Program-made: the position numbers and the translations under genes
Part shown: one piece after another, positions 8,605 to 17,207 of the stretch
Layout of the letters: every line of letters starts with the position of its first letter
Numbering within the stretch: position 1 is the stretch's first letter
Assembly (NCBI RefSeq): GCF_017745275.1
Contig: NZ_JAGHZS010000003.1
Coordinates: 614,693 to 678,692 of the forward strand
DNA from: Chitinophaga sp.
Lineage (GTDB): Bacteria > Bacteroidota > Bacteroidia > Chitinophagales > Chitinophagaceae
DNA length: 64,000 bases
Direction: 5' to 3'
Notes under the pieces: generated by a model
The model's input: only the letters and a program-made list of their open reading frames with translations
What the model was told of the DNA's origin: nothing
Databases searched by the model: none

Positions 8605-9258
8605 ATGTACGCAATTAACCACGCCGCAACTGCTTTGTTGTTGAGAAAGAAAGAATCCAAACTGCCATTGTTTCCGCTGTTGGTCTCCGTGCAATTAGTG
8701 GAAATATTATGGGTGCTTTTCAACTACCTGGGATGGGAACATTTTTCCATTTCCGGCGGCCACGTTCATCTCGACTACCTGCCTTATTCACATTCCATTT
8801 TTTCAGGAGTGTTAGCAGCCGTGCTTTCATTTTGTGTGATTAACTGGGGCTATCACAATAGAAAGCTCGCCGTTGCTTTCGCTATCGGCGTTGTATCGCA
8901 TGTTCTCATTGACCTGGTCTTCCATGAAAAGGATATCCGGTTGTCGCCTTTCTCTGCTACACCGGTTTTGGGATTTGGCATTATCGACTACCCGATATTG
9001 AATTTCATCATTGAATTTGCTTACGGCATATTTTGCTGGTGGTATTTTAAAGGAAGCAAGGCTTTACTCTGGGTTATCATTGTGTTCAACGTAATTGATC
9101 TGCCGATCATGTTGGCACATGGTGATTCGCTGACTCCTTTCATGCATTATCCATTTCTGTTACCATCGGTGATATTATTCCAGATACTGGTTACCTGGTA
9201 TTTCGTATACCGTTATGCCAACGTAAAAAGTACGCAACCTATACCTGTGAATCAATAA
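8605..9258 (+). CDS. Polytopic membrane protein (YdjM-like hydrolase family resemblance)
   Basis: A 217-aa protein with six or seven hydrophobic segments spread along its length. Conserved-looking polar positions HVHLDYLPYSHSIFSG and SHVLIDLVFHEKD, in or near membrane segments, resemble the His/Asp pattern of inner-membrane metal-dependent hydrolases of the YdjM type, but the match is only partial. ATG at 8605 is preferred; an in-frame TTG lies 24 nt upstream. The gene is followed after 12 nt by an SRPBCC protein and probably shares an operon with it and the AraC regulator. Confidence 0.6.
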   Translation: MYAINHAATALLLRKKESKLPLFPLLVSVQLVEILWVLFNYLGWEHFSISGGHVHLDYLPYSHSIFSGVLAAVLSFCVINWGYHNRKLAVAFAIGVVSHVLIDLVFHEKDIRLSPFSATPVLGFGIIDYPILNFIIEFAYGIFCWWYFKGSKALLWVIIVFNVIDLPIMLAHGDSLTPFMHYPFLLPSVILFQILVTWYFVYRYANVKSTQPIPVNQ

Positions 9259-9270
9259 AAGACTACCACG

Positions 9271-9702
9271 ATGAAGTTCATTAACGAAATTTTTATAGCA
9301 CGTTCTCCGGAGATTGTTTTTCGCTATGTGAGTGATATCAAAAATATTCCGGTATGGAATTATGCGGTGGTAAAAACCGAAATGATATCAACTGAATTTG
9401 TGGGTGCCGGCACTGTTTACAGGCAGCAAAGAAAATTTTTGGGTCGCATCCTTGAGGATACTTTTATCATCAGTTCCTACCAGGTCAATAGCTTATTGAC
9501 ACTGAGAAGCATTGAAGCTGAATATCCTTTTTTAGTCAGTTATTCCTTTAAGCCTTCACGACAAGGAACGATTGTAATCAATGCCTTTGAATTGCATGGG
9601 CGATTAGGAGATAGCTTATTGGGGATTTTATTTAAAGGAAGTGTAAAAAGGGCCGTTGGGAAGAACCTGGAGGTGTTAAAAGGACTTATTGAGAAGGGAT
9701 AG
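9271..9702 (+). CDS. SRPBCC family protein
   Basis: A 143-aa single-domain protein with the START/polyketide-cyclase-like pattern: an N-terminal strand MKFINEIFIARSPEIVFRYVSD followed by KNIPVWN, a central antiparallel sheet (GAGTVYRQQRKF), and a long C-terminal helix ending VLKGLIEKG. Such proteins bind hydrophobic ligands or act as small cyclases/aromatases. It is the last gene of the AraC-membrane protein-SRPBCC run and is followed by a bidirectional terminator. Confidence 0.8.
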   Translation: MKFINEIFIARSPEIVFRYVSDIKNIPVWNYAVVKTEMISTEFVGAGTVYRQQRKFLGRILEDTFIISSYQVNSLLTLRSIEAEYPFLVSYSFKPSRQGTIVINAFELHGRLGDSLLGILFKGSVKRAVGKNLEVLKGLIEKG

Positions 9703-9726
9703 GAATGTTTATGGTGTTGCAGCAAT

Positions 9727-9756
9727 AAAAAGGGATGGAGTAAGCCATCCCTTTTT
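9727..9756. terminator. Bidirectional terminator between convergent genes
   Basis: Perfect 12-bp stem (AAAAAGGGATGG, 9727-9738, with its complement at 9745-9756) and a 6-nt loop. A-run and T-run on the two sides make it usable in both directions. Confidence 0.92.
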
Positions 9757-9803
9757 ATTCTTCATTACTTTTATAACTCCTGCAATGCCACTACTTTCTA
9801 TCT

Positions 9804-11123
9804 TTATAGCAAGAGGTAATGTACCCATCCATACACCATGCTTAATACAATCAGGTATAAAATATTCACTTGCCATCGTAATATCAGTACCAATGAAACA
9901 ATAATCCATATCAATGCCATGTAATCCAGTTCGCGGATATGCATACCCTGTGGAAATAATACATCTTTCCCAAGGTAAAGTGCAAGATGCAGGATAACCC
10001 CTACTACAGCAGCCGTAATAAAGCTGAGGGTGTTTTCAACCAGGGCATTCCCATGTGTTTTTTCAATAAGCGGGGCGCCGATGAAAATCAGTCCAAAGCA
10101 AGGCAGAAAGGTAAACCAGGTAGTAGCTAATAGTCCAATGGTACCCATCCATAGAGAGCCGTTGAAATGATTGTATCCAGCCATAAAGCCTACGTACGAC
10201 AATACGATGATCAATGGGCCTGGTGTGGTTTCTGCGAGTGCAAATCCATCCATCATCTGTAGTTTGCTCAGCCAGTTTAATTTGGTCACGGTAAACTGTG
10301 CCACATAAGGTAGTACCGTATAGGAGCCACCAACGGTCACAAAGGCCGTTTGGGTAAAAAAGAAACTTAGCTGTTTCCAGAAAGTAAAATCAGGTAGCAA
10401 TAAATAAAATAACAGGAGCGGAAATAGCCAGAGAAAGATACCTGCGGCCAGTATTCGCAGGATTGTTTTTATATTGAACGTACCGCTTTCGGGTGTTGTT
10501 TTCTGGTCCAATACATAGTTGCTTTCAGCGATAGCAGGATGCACTTGTTTGGGCGCAGATTGTAAGACCCGTGGCCAGAGGAACCGGCAGCAGGTAGCGA
10601 ATATAATCACTCCTCCTATGATGGCGAGCAGGGAGATATTGAAGAAGAAGATGCACACGAAAGCGATAGCCGCCAGGAAATAATGCAAAGGGCTATGCAA
10701 TGCTTTTCCTGCTATTTTAAACATCGCTACTATGATGAGCGCAATAACGGCAGGCTTTAGTCCCGCAAACAGTGCGGTTACCCACGGGATATTGCCAAAC
10801 AGTACATAAGTAATGCTCAGTCCCAGCAGAATAAACATGGAGGGCAGCACAAACAATATTCCTGCTGCGAGTCCTCCCCGCTTTCCATGTAACAGCCAGC
10901 CGATATAGATGGCGAGTTGTTGCGCTTCCGGTCCTGGTAGTAACATGCAATGATTGAGGGCGTGCAAAAATTTGGTGTTACTGATCCATTGTTTTTTGTC
11001 TACGAGGTAGTCGTGCATAATGGCGATATGTCCTGCTGTGCCGCCGAAGCTGATCCAACCTAATTTAAACCAGAATTTTAAAGCTGTTTTAAAGTCCGGA
11101 TGTGTAGTGGTAGTTCCTTCCAT
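9804..11123 (-). CDS. chrA: Chromate transporter, two-domain ChrA type
   Basis: Inner-membrane anion transporter that exports chromate. The 439 residues contain two homologous CHR domains. The first has the motif FGGTAGHIAIMHD and LLPGPEAQQLAIYIGW (about residues 20-85). The second carries FVTVGGSYTVLPYV and LAETTPGPLIIVLSYVGF (about 275-335). Ten or more hydrophobic segments are visible. The ATG at 11123 is chosen because it starts the hydrophilic leader just before the first CHR motif; an in-frame ATG exists 14 codons upstream. No chrB-like regulator lies nearby. Confidence 0.9.
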   Translation of the reverse strand: MEGTTTTHPDFKTALKFWFKLGWISFGGTAGHIAIMHDYLVDKKQWISNTKFLHALNHCMLLPGPEAQQLAIYIGWLLHGKRGGLAAGILFVLPSMFILLGLSITYVLFGNIPWVTALFAGLKPAVIALIIVAMFKIAGKALHSPLHYFLAAIAFVCIFFFNISLLAIIGGVIIFATCCRFLWPRVLQSAPKQVHPAIAESNYVLDQKTTPESGTFNIKTILRILAAGIFLWLFPLLLFYLLLPDFTFWKQLSFFFTQTAFVTVGGSYTVLPYVAQFTVTKLNWLSKLQMMDGFALAETTPGPLIIVLSYVGFMAGYNHFNGSLWMGTIGLLATTWFTFLPCFGLIFIGAPLIEKTHGNALVENTLSFITAAVVGVILHLALYLGKDVLFPQGMHIRELDYMALIWIIVSLVLILRWQVNILYLIVLSMVYGWVHYLLL

Positions 11124-11165
11124 AATCCATATAATGTCTGCTCCGTTGCTTTGCAGCCATAGCAT

Positions 11166-11630
11166 TGCCGGACTGATTATGCTGGATAATCAATCATCAT
11201 AGCTATGCAAAGCGGGAGGAAAATGTGTGGCGATAAAAGCCGGTGAATATTTCTTCAGACGCAGCAACCGGTTGCCTGAATACCAATGTTGCTGATAGTG
11301 TAAAGATAGTTTGAAAATGCTGTCTATGCAAGGTTTTTGATGCCTTTTTTAAGTTTAAATAAGGCGGATTTAGCCAGGGAAAATGACCTTCCTGATCGTC
11401 GGGTTGTAAGGGTGTTTTTAGGTGGAAAAACGGGCTGTATTTTGGATTTTGTGGAAGACTTTTCCCTGGATATTTATTTAAATAGGAATCAGCTATCTTG
11501 TTATCGCTCTGAAAGTGTTGATGGACGTGTGTCTGCTACCTTTTAAGGACATTTTAAGCTGCTCTTAACCGTGATTATGTGCCGCTGGCAGGAAAATTGG
11601 TTAATCCTTCTTACAAAACACTAAACACAC
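11166..11630. other. Intergenic stretch, no gene seen
   Basis: About 460 nt between the divergent chrA and Spy-like genes. It contains a 69-codon frame (11337-11546) with no recognisable content. No tRNA, strong hairpin or consensus promoter was seen. It should hold the promoters of both flanking genes. Confidence 0.4.
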
Positions 11631-12032
11631 ATGAAAAAGTTAATTACTGCAATTGCTATCATGCTGGCGGTATCTCCGGCTTTCGCACAAACCGCAAAAA
11701 CTGCTACTCCACAACAAGCGCCTGCTGCGAGGCAAGCTCCTGCTACTCCCAAAGCATTGCCTGCTCCTGAAAAGCGCGCGATCGCTTACACAGATGAGCT
11801 CAAAACAAAGCTTCACCTCACCGATGATCAGTACCAGAAAGTGTTAGCAGTAAATACAGAGTGCATTAAACGTAAAGATGCCCTGAAAGCCAGCGGACAG
11901 AAAGGAGGACCTGGTGCTAAGGAAATTTCCGCTTACCGCAAGCAGCAGTATCAGACTATTCTTACACCGGATCAGCTGACCCAGTTGAAAGCGATGAACG
12001 CACAGAACAATTCTAAAAAGAGCGCAGAATAA
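11631..12032 (+). CDS. Small secreted Spy/CpxP-like protein
   Basis: A 133-aa exported protein. The N-terminus is a Sec signal peptide (MKKLITAIAIMLAVSPAFA, cleavage before Gln). It is followed by an Ala/Pro-rich linker to about residue 48 and then a charged helical region with two LTxxQ-like motifs, LTDDQYQKV and LTPDQLTQL. That repeat pattern marks the Spy/CpxP superfamily of periplasmic chaperone-like proteins and related small Bacteroidota proteins. A terminator follows directly. The role is probably envelope stress or folding; this is inference. Confidence 0.75.
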   Translation: MKKLITAIAIMLAVSPAFAQTAKTATPQQAPAARQAPATPKALPAPEKRAIAYTDELKTKLHLTDDQYQKVLAVNTECIKRKDALKASGQKGGPGAKEISAYRKQQYQTILTPDQLTQLKAMNAQNNSKKSAE

Positions 12033-12056
12033 GGATATTCACCCTGAAGTTGGAGA

Positions 12057-12082
12057 GGGAGCAGTGGACTGCTCCCTTTTTT
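12057..12082 (+). terminator. Terminator of the Spy-like gene
   Basis: GGGAGCAGT (12057-12065) and ACTGCTCCC (12068-12076) form a strong hairpin followed by six T. Confidence 0.92.
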
Positions 12083-12155
12083 GTGTATTTATTATAGCTG
12101 TAAACTCCTTATCATGGCCTGTTTTCGCGTGTTGTTACATTTTTATGAAAAAAAA

Positions 12156-12188
12156 TTTGTTTTTATGTGAAACAATTCCCTACATTTG
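12156..12188 (+). promoter_or_regulatory. Promoter of the first tRNA-Pro
   Basis: TTTG at 12156-12159 and TACATTTG at 12181-12188, 21 nt apart. The second tRNA-Pro at 27537 has the same elements with the same spacing. Confidence 0.7.
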
Positions 12189-12262
12189 CACTCCGCAATT
12201 GAAGCAAGGCACACCACAAGGGTTGCCGATAAAGCTGAAAAAGTGGATTTAAGAAGGGATTT

Positions 12263-12336
12263 CGGGGCGTAGCGTAGCCCGGTATCGCGCCTGCTTTGGG
12301 AGCAGGAGGTCGCAGGTTCGAATCCTGCCGCCCCGA
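12263..12336 (+). tRNA. tRNA-Pro (anticodon TGG), copy 1
   Basis: A 74-nt cloverleaf: acceptor CGGGGCG/CGCCCCG, anticodon stem CCTGC/GCAGG with loop TTTGGGA (anticodon TGG), T arm GCAGG-TTCGAAT-CCTGC, discriminator A, no encoded CCA. It is identical to the copy at 27537 and is the apparent parent of the degenerate 3'-fragment repeats that run to about 46.3 kb. Confidence 0.97.
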
Positions 12337-12344
12337 CTTAAAGG

Positions 12345-12446
12345 AAGAAGCCTACTCAGAGATGAGTAGGCTTCTTTGTTTTATGCCACTCTAATATCGT
12401 GTACCTCTATAGGCAATAAGGTCGAAGATTGTAGTCCTGTTGCTGC
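12345..12446 (+). repeat. tRNA-Pro-associated repeat: hairpin terminator plus decayed tRNA 3' fragment
   Basis: A 14-bp perfect stem (12345-12358 with 12363-12376, loop GAGA) followed by T is the tRNA terminator. After it, from about 12395, the sequence TATCGTGTACC...GGTCGAAG...CCTGTTGCTGC is a degenerate copy of the tRNA-Pro D-loop-to-3' region seen in better shape at 27660-27838. This is the founding copy of a repeat family found at some dozen sites to 46.3 kb, always on the plus strand. Confidence 0.7.
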
Positions 12447-12469
12447 TGGCACTCCAGAAATTGGTAATC

Positions 12470-12985
12470 TCAGCAATTGAACACAAACCAACAGAGATGA
12501 TTTCTAAGTTTCTGATCATCCAGCACAAGATCGCGAATATTATCCGGTAGTTGATTACGCTGCCATTGACATTCTTTTTTGCCCAGATCGTCTTTCTCTT
12601 TTTCTGAAACAGATTCCTTAACTGCTTTAATTGCATAAGCGGCTGCTCCAAGTTCATGGGCTGCTACGTGCGCTGTCACGGCCGCTTGTCCTGCCGCATA
12701 AGCCGCATTTCTGGCTGCGCCTTTTATATCTCGTGCAGCGGCCATGGCATGGCCACCTGCCGCACGGCACTGCATCATTTTAACTTCGCCACGCACCCAT
12801 GCCCTAATCTGCTCGATTGCCAAACGTGGACGAGGGTCGGATGGTTGCACTGCTTCAAAAAAATGCAGTACGTGCTCTGCGCAATCCGCCGCCCATAGGG
12901 CAAGTAAATGATGATTTGAATCCGTTAAAGTGCCACCTCGTCTTATGGTTATAAATCTTGGGTCTCTATCTTTGGGTAAGATCAT
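12470..12985 (-). CDS. Imm-5-like putative immunity protein
   Basis: A 171-aa protein matching the 'putative immunity protein' family annotated as Imm-5 in polymorphic-toxin studies. Diagnostic parts are LLALWAADCAEHVLHFFEA, then PSDPRPRLAIEQIRAWVRGE, and a long Ala/His-rich helical region AAYAAGQAAVTAHVAAHELGAAAYA. It probably neutralises a toxin, but no toxin partner is adjacent. It is the first cargo gene after tRNA-Pro copy 1 and its 3' end lies just beyond the decayed tRNA fragment. A small dyad (TTTTCAAT-tgtg-ATTGAAAA, 12989-13008) sits a few bases upstream of the start and could be an operator. Confidence 0.75.
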   Translation of the reverse strand: MILPKDRDPRFITIRRGGTLTDSNHHLLALWAADCAEHVLHFFEAVQPSDPRPRLAIEQIRAWVRGEVKMMQCRAAGGHAMAAARDIKGAARNAAYAAGQAAVTAHVAAHELGAAAYAIKAVKESVSEKEKDDLGKKECQWQRNQLPDNIRDLVLDDQKLRNHLCWFVFNC

Positions 12986-13083
12986 CGTTTTTCAATTGTG
13001 ATTGAAAAGCAAATTTAGCTAATTGCATCCTCTTCCATCTAAGGCGCACAGAATAATTAGTGCAAAAGATTTCATTTATAGCA

Positions 13084-13114
13084 GGGTGTCTTCAGAGCGG
13101 AGGCGCCCTTTTTT
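13084..13114 (+). terminator. Hairpin with T-run
   Basis: GGGTGTCTTC (13084-13093) pairs, with several G-T pairs, to GGAGGCGCCC (13099-13108), then six T. It points along the plus strand, where no intact gene lies upstream, so it may be left over from a lost gene. Confidence 0.55.
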
Positions 13115-13200
13115 CGTTATACAGCCGCAATATGCGTTTCATAATTTTGACGGGAGGTAACTGCTATGTTATCTTAGTATTAGCCCTGGCGTTGCAGGAT

Positions 13201-14193
13201 CTATGGTCTATTTGCGATGGGATAGGGACCATCCGTAAAACGCTCTGCATGATATCCTTTTGAGCCGGTTAATTGTGCAAGCGGGCTGGATAAACTTTCT
13301 CCTGCGTTTAAACGAGCTACTATATAATTGAAATCATATGTTGGCTCCCACCCCAGCTCTTTCCTCGCTTTTTCATTTACATATACCCGATCAATGCTTT
13401 GGTGCATCTTCCATCCACGATGGCTATACACTGTTGCATAAGCCGGCACGGTGCGCAGTACTACTTCCGGTGCATTGTGGCGCAGGTCATGCAGATCTTC
13501 GGGACGGAAAGGCGTAGTAGCGCTGATGATATAAACGCCCCATCCGATGGAGGAAGCCTTTTCTGCCGCCAGCAAATGTGCATTTACTGCGTCTTCCAGC
13601 TCTACCCTGCGAAACAGAAACTCATTGGCCTTCAGGTTCTCGTCCTGAAAGGTTTCACGCATATGTTTGTCATCGTCTTTTTCAGGAAAGAAACGGGAAG
13701 TACGAAGTACAATGCACGGCAGGCCATGATTTCTGTAGAAGAGCTGGCAAAGATCTTCCGCTGCTTTTTTGGTTACCCCGTAAATATTCTTGGGCTGTGG
13801 CTGCACTTCCTCCGTAATCCAGGCTGCAGGTGCTCCTGCCGGCGGTACTAATGCATCGCCAAAAACACTGGTCGTGCTGGTGAAAACAAAACGCTGCACA
13901 CCGGCAGCCACTGCTTCCTGTAAGAGGTTAAGCGTGCCGGTAATATTGGTATCTACGAATTGCTGCATAGTATGCGTGGCCACATGGGGCTTATGCAGCG
14001 TTGCTGCATGTAAGACATTGGTTACTCCTTTCATACAATCTCTGACAAAGGAGCGGTCCGTTATGGAGCCTACATTCGTTGTAAATGCAGAAGATTGTAT
14101 ATCTAACCCGATCACGTCAATAGAACGTTGCCTTAATGTTCGTACCAGGGCTTCTCCAAGATGCCCGGCGCTGCCAGTTACCAAAACTTTCAT
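13201..14193 (-). CDS. NAD-dependent epimerase/dehydratase family protein
   Basis: An extended short-chain dehydrogenase of 330 aa. The N-terminal nucleotide-binding motif is GSAGHLGEAL (GxxGxxG, residues 7-16), followed by acidic DIQSS for NAD(P) ribose binding. The catalytic YxxxK is YGVTKKAAEDL near residue 140, with FTSTTSVFG carrying the conserved Ser. Substrate is unknown; members act on nucleotide sugars or other carbonyl compounds. It stands alone on the minus strand between tRNA-Pro-derived repeats. Confidence 0.88.
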   Translation of the reverse strand: MKVLVTGSAGHLGEALVRTLRQRSIDVIGLDIQSSAFTTNVGSITDRSFVRDCMKGVTNVLHAATLHKPHVATHTMQQFVDTNITGTLNLLQEAVAAGVQRFVFTSTTSVFGDALVPPAGAPAAWITEEVQPQPKNIYGVTKKAAEDLCQLFYRNHGLPCIVLRTSRFFPEKDDDKHMRETFQDENLKANEFLFRRVELEDAVNAHLLAAEKASSIGWGVYIISATTPFRPEDLHDLRHNAPEVVLRTVPAYATVYSHRGWKMHQSIDRVYVNEKARKELGWEPTYDFNYIVARLNAGESLSSPLAQLTGSKGYHAERFTDGPYPIANRP

Positions 14194-14394
14194 GTGCGCT
14201 ATTTTTATTGCAATTCCACAAAGTTTGGAAAAAAAACTGCTTGTGGCGGGACAATTGTCCCACCCCGTATTTCCAGAGAATATAGAAACCGGGTCCTGTA
14301 GTCAGGTTCCTGCTTAATATGTTTTGTTTAGCGCGCTATTGCCGTCGATTAACGCCGGAATCTCCGATTGGGATCAAATCACAATGTGGTGTAA

Positions 14395-14448
14395 TGATAT
14401 CACCCGCTGGGGTAAGCAGCAAGGACTTTGATTCGAATCCTGTAACCT
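14395..14448 (+). repeat. Decayed tRNA-Pro 3' fragment
   Basis: The order of words ATATC, CCGCTG, TAAGCAGCAAGG, ATTCGAATCCTG follows that of the better preserved copies at 27660-27838 (TATCGCG, CCGCTGTAAGCGGCAAGG, TTCGAATGCTG). It marks the left boundary of the hypothetical protein plus lipase module. Confidence 0.55.
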
Positions 14449-14455
14449 AGTCAGG

Positions 14456-14746
14456 TTATTCACTTGATTTCCGGGAATGCCAGTTGGCTTGTACATTCTT
14501 GTATTGATCTGGTAATAGCCTAACCGCATCTTCAATATTTCTATATGCTCCATCCTGAATAGTTTCCCAGTTTTTATTGCAGCTAAAACGATAGATCTTT
14601 TTTGAATTTTCGTATTGGCAAATTGCTAGTCCATGTATTTCCTGGTTTTCCGATTCTTCTTCATTACTCACAATTCCAAAAGGCTGCAATTCAGACCAGG
14701 CCCATTTTATAACTTTTGCACCATCGATATATACCGGAGGTTCCAT
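14456..14746 (-). CDS. Hypothetical 96-aa protein
   Basis: A soluble 96-residue protein without signal peptide or membrane segment, beginning MEPPVYIDGAKVIKWAWSEL. Aromatic residues and a conserved-looking IYRFSCNKNWETIQDG stretch suggest a compact alpha/beta domain. I do not recognise the family. It is divergent from the lipase at 14948 with 200 nt between them. Its size, lack of export signal and position beside a signal-less lipase would suit an immunity protein, but nothing in its sequence proves this. Confidence 0.6.
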   Translation of the reverse strand: MEPPVYIDGAKVIKWAWSELQPFGIVSNEEESENQEIHGLAICQYENSKKIYRFSCNKNWETIQDGAYRNIEDAVRLLPDQYKNVQANWHSRKSSE

Positions 14747-14947
14747 AATTAGTATTTGTTATGAAGATATGAATAAAACCAGCCTTAAAAGACTTCGAAT
14801 CATGCTGGCATAACCAGCCTTTTTGCTCCTAGGATGTTTATTTGGAATAATTGGAAAAAATACTAACTTCAGTTTATATACCTCAAAATAGCTGTCATGT
14901 CATACCTCAATAATCATTTCATTCTTCACTTTCAAAATTAATACTCT

Positions 14948-15913
14948 ATGGAACCTCAAGTAGCATCAGCAGCAATTTCCTATTCTGAAGCCACTACTAT
15001 AGGCGGATTTGTTGCCATAGCGGCTGGTCTTAACAAAAAAGGGAAAAAGAAAGATTTTAATCCTTCCCTGCAGGATTACCAGGATATAGTTTCTGATCCT
15101 GACTATAAATTATTGTTAGATCCTGATTTTCTTGATAAATACACGGTAAAGTACAATATACAGGTGCCGGAGAATGACAATGGTTCTGATGTTTGGTCCT
15201 ATTTTGGTTTTATAGCATCTCATAACACGTCTGGTGATTATGTGATTGCCATTCGAGGTACGCAAAACGGCTTTGAAGCCTCAAGAGACGATGATTTTTT
15301 TCCAGTTCCATTCCATGAGTATAATAACCAGGGATTAGTACCGCAGGGCTTTCGTATTATTTTTGAAACAGCCCAGGTTATATCTTTACCTGGAGCGGCA
15401 AACCCTAAAAAAGTTATGTTAAATAAATTTGCGGCCGATCTTGTAAAAAATCTAAACCTAACGGGTAAACAACGGATAACGGTAACAGGCCATAGCCTGG
15501 GAGCTGCAGTGGCTACCTATTTTGCTGCTGTTGCTACACTCAGCCTGAAAAAAGCATTGAATCTTTGTCTTTATACTTTTGCATCGCCAAAGGCAGGGGA
15601 CAAGAAATTTGTATCTCTGCTGAACGATAGCCTCGCTGAAAGCATCCGTATTTATAATGCAGAAGATAAGGTTCCTAATCTTCCGGTGTGGAACGGACCT
15701 CAAAACGATAGTTATGTACATGTTACTGGTGGTATCGGGATTGATTCAACAAAGGATCCAAATGTAAACCATGAAGATACTACTAAAGAAGGGCTGGGAT
15801 GTGCACACCAGCTTCCTGTTTATATGTACCTGCTGGCGAAAATTGGTGGCGATAATAATCCTGGCATCATTAGCGCAGGAAATGACAGAAGATGTAGAGC
15901 TTTAATTAAATAA
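14948..15913 (+). CDS. Lipase family protein (class 3 type), paralogue 1
   Basis: A 321-aa alpha/beta-hydrolase of the lipase class 3 family. The nucleophile elbow is GHSLGAA (Ser near residue 182), followed by the family's FASPKAGDKKF, the acid region NAEDKVPNLP (Asp) and catalytic His in CAHQLPVY near 285. The oxyanion strand DYVIAIRGTQ is also typical. There is no signal peptide, so it is either cytoplasmic or delivered by another route. The protein at 45251 is a clear paralogue along its whole length. It is flanked by a decayed tRNA-Pro repeat upstream and a terminator directly after the stop. Confidence 0.88.
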   Translation: MEPQVASAAISYSEATTIGGFVAIAAGLNKKGKKKDFNPSLQDYQDIVSDPDYKLLLDPDFLDKYTVKYNIQVPENDNGSDVWSYFGFIASHNTSGDYVIAIRGTQNGFEASRDDDFFPVPFHEYNNQGLVPQGFRIIFETAQVISLPGAANPKKVMLNKFAADLVKNLNLTGKQRITVTGHSLGAAVATYFAAVATLSLKKALNLCLYTFASPKAGDKKFVSLLNDSLAESIRIYNAEDKVPNLPVWNGPQNDSYVHVTGGIGIDSTKDPNVNHEDTTKEGLGCAHQLPVYMYLLAKIGGDNNPGIISAGNDRRCRALIK

Positions 15914-15952
15914 AAGAAGCCCGGTGGCTAAACTTAGCCACTGGGCTTCTTT
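15913..15952 (+). terminator. Terminator of lipase 1
   Basis: A 19-bp stem (15913-15931 with 15934-15952, one G-T pair) and 2-nt apex. The outer bases AAAGAAGCC/GGCTTCTTT match the repeat-associated terminator at 12345, but the inner stem does not. Confidence 0.88.
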
Positions 15953-16397
15953 GTAAATAACTTTCCTTCTTGATGACCAAAATATCAAACGGCATTGAAT
16001 TAAGTTTACCCTTTGGCAATCTCTCCTAATCATCTTGCTGCAGTGGCAACCTTTTGGCTACTTACAGGAATACTTTATGTTTGCTCAACCTGCTTCTTTT
16101 ATAGCGATTTGTATACAGAAAGACCTTCAGAAGGGGCAGATCCCCCATCAGCAGCCTATTTGTCCGGGCAAAAAGGCTAAAATCATTTAACATTTTGTTG
16201 CGCAATATGCCGAAAAGCCCGAAGATATTGCATCTGTGGGCTTTTTTATTCACGACTCAGCCCGGAATCTACAGTTGGAAAGGGTGTATTATGGCCTTAA
16301 ATTGAGTAAAAGCATTTTTTTTAAATATTTCTGAATACATTTACTCCCAATCAATAAAAGCACAGAAATCACTATATTATAACTTTTTGACAAAAAA
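15953..16397. other. Gene-poor stretch with one isolated hairpin
   Basis: No convincing gene in 445 nt. A hairpin with T-run (AAAAGCCC 16213-16220, GGGCTTTT 16238-16245) faces the plus strand without an obvious gene upstream, which suggests a lost gene. The promoter of the MaoC gene should be near the 3' end. Confidence 0.4.
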
Positions 16398-16889
16398 ATG
16401 CCCATAATGGACACAATCGACAATCGACAACTGTTAGTAATTAATTCTTTCGAGGAATACAGTATGCACCTTGGAAAAGAATTAGGTGTTTCTAATTGGC
16501 ATAAAATAGACCAGGAACAGATTAATAAGTTTGCAGACGCAACACTGGATCACCAATGGATTCATACGGATGAGGAAAAAGCAAAACGGGAAGGTCCATT
16601 TGGCGGTACCATCGCTCACGGCTACTTAACATTAGCATTAATCCCCTATCTATGGAAACAGATTGTAGATGTACGCAATATTAAAATGGAAATAAACTAT
16701 GGTATAGAGAGTTTTAAATTTGGCCAGCCGGTTTTGGTAGACAGTGAAGTGCAGCTGAAGGCTAAACTCAATACGATAACTAATTTAAGAGGAGTCACCA
16801 AAGTTATTATCGAAGCCACATTGATGATTAAAGATCAGCCGAAGCCTGCTTACACTGGTAGTGTTGTATTCTTGTATCATTTTGTGTAA
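16398..16889 (+). CDS. MaoC-like (R)-hydratase
   Basis: A single hot-dog domain of 163 aa. The hydratase motif with catalytic Asp and His is FADATLDHQWIHTDEEKA near residue 50, followed by the helix region GGTIAHGYLTLALIPYL. These features match MaoC / PhaJ-like (R)-specific enoyl-CoA hydratases, which hydrate trans-2-enoyl-CoA. A second in-frame Met (MDTIDNRQ) lies 4 codons in and could be the true start. It is a lone gene between repeats, with no fatty-acid genes around it. Confidence 0.88.
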   Translation: MPIMDTIDNRQLLVINSFEEYSMHLGKELGVSNWHKIDQEQINKFADATLDHQWIHTDEEKAKREGPFGGTIAHGYLTLALIPYLWKQIVDVRNIKMEINYGIESFKFGQPVLVDSEVQLKAKLNTITNLRGVTKVIIEATLMIKDQPKPAYTGSVVFLYHFV

Positions 16890-16924
16890 TGTAAGCCCCG
16901 GGAATTTCTATTAAAGCTATTAGC

Positions 16925-17032
16925 AACAGGTTGGAAGTTCATCCGGTTGTTTCGACTTAATAAAAGAAGCCTGCTCATCACTGAGCGGGCTTCTTATTTT
17001 GAAGACTTTTGCGCAGAATAACATCGTGTACC
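16925..17032 (+). repeat. tRNA-Pro-associated repeat copy (3' fragment, terminator, start of next fragment)
   Basis: A degenerate T-arm-like stretch (CAGGTTGGAA...) leads into CGACTTAATAAAAGAAGCC, a 14-bp hairpin (16964-16977 with 16982-16995), and then ATCGTGTACC at 17022-17032. This is the same order as the tandem units at 27611-27838. It doubles as terminator for the MaoC gene. Confidence 0.65.
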
Positions 17033-17207
17033 ACATATTTAAGGCATGCCACGCCATCTCCATTCATTGACCACCGATTGCGCGATTCCCCCTGTAATCT
17101 GTCTCATTTAGCCCTTGCCAGGTAGAATTTATTAGTTCATTTTTGTAACACTGCTCTTCTGAGGCCTGTCATGGAGGCCGGCAGTGCAATGTTAAAGTCA
17201 ACAAATC

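Noticed and set aside
11337..11546. 69-codon frame as a gene
   Set aside because: No recognisable sequence pattern, no ribosome-binding signal and an intergenic context between divergent promoters.
15913..15952. Terminator of lipase 1 as another tRNA-Pro repeat copy
   Set aside because: Only the outermost stem bases match the repeat; the inner stem is different and no tRNA fragment adjoins it.
16062..16253. 63-codon minus-strand frame
   Set aside because: Overlaps a hairpin, no conserved pattern, no plausible start region.
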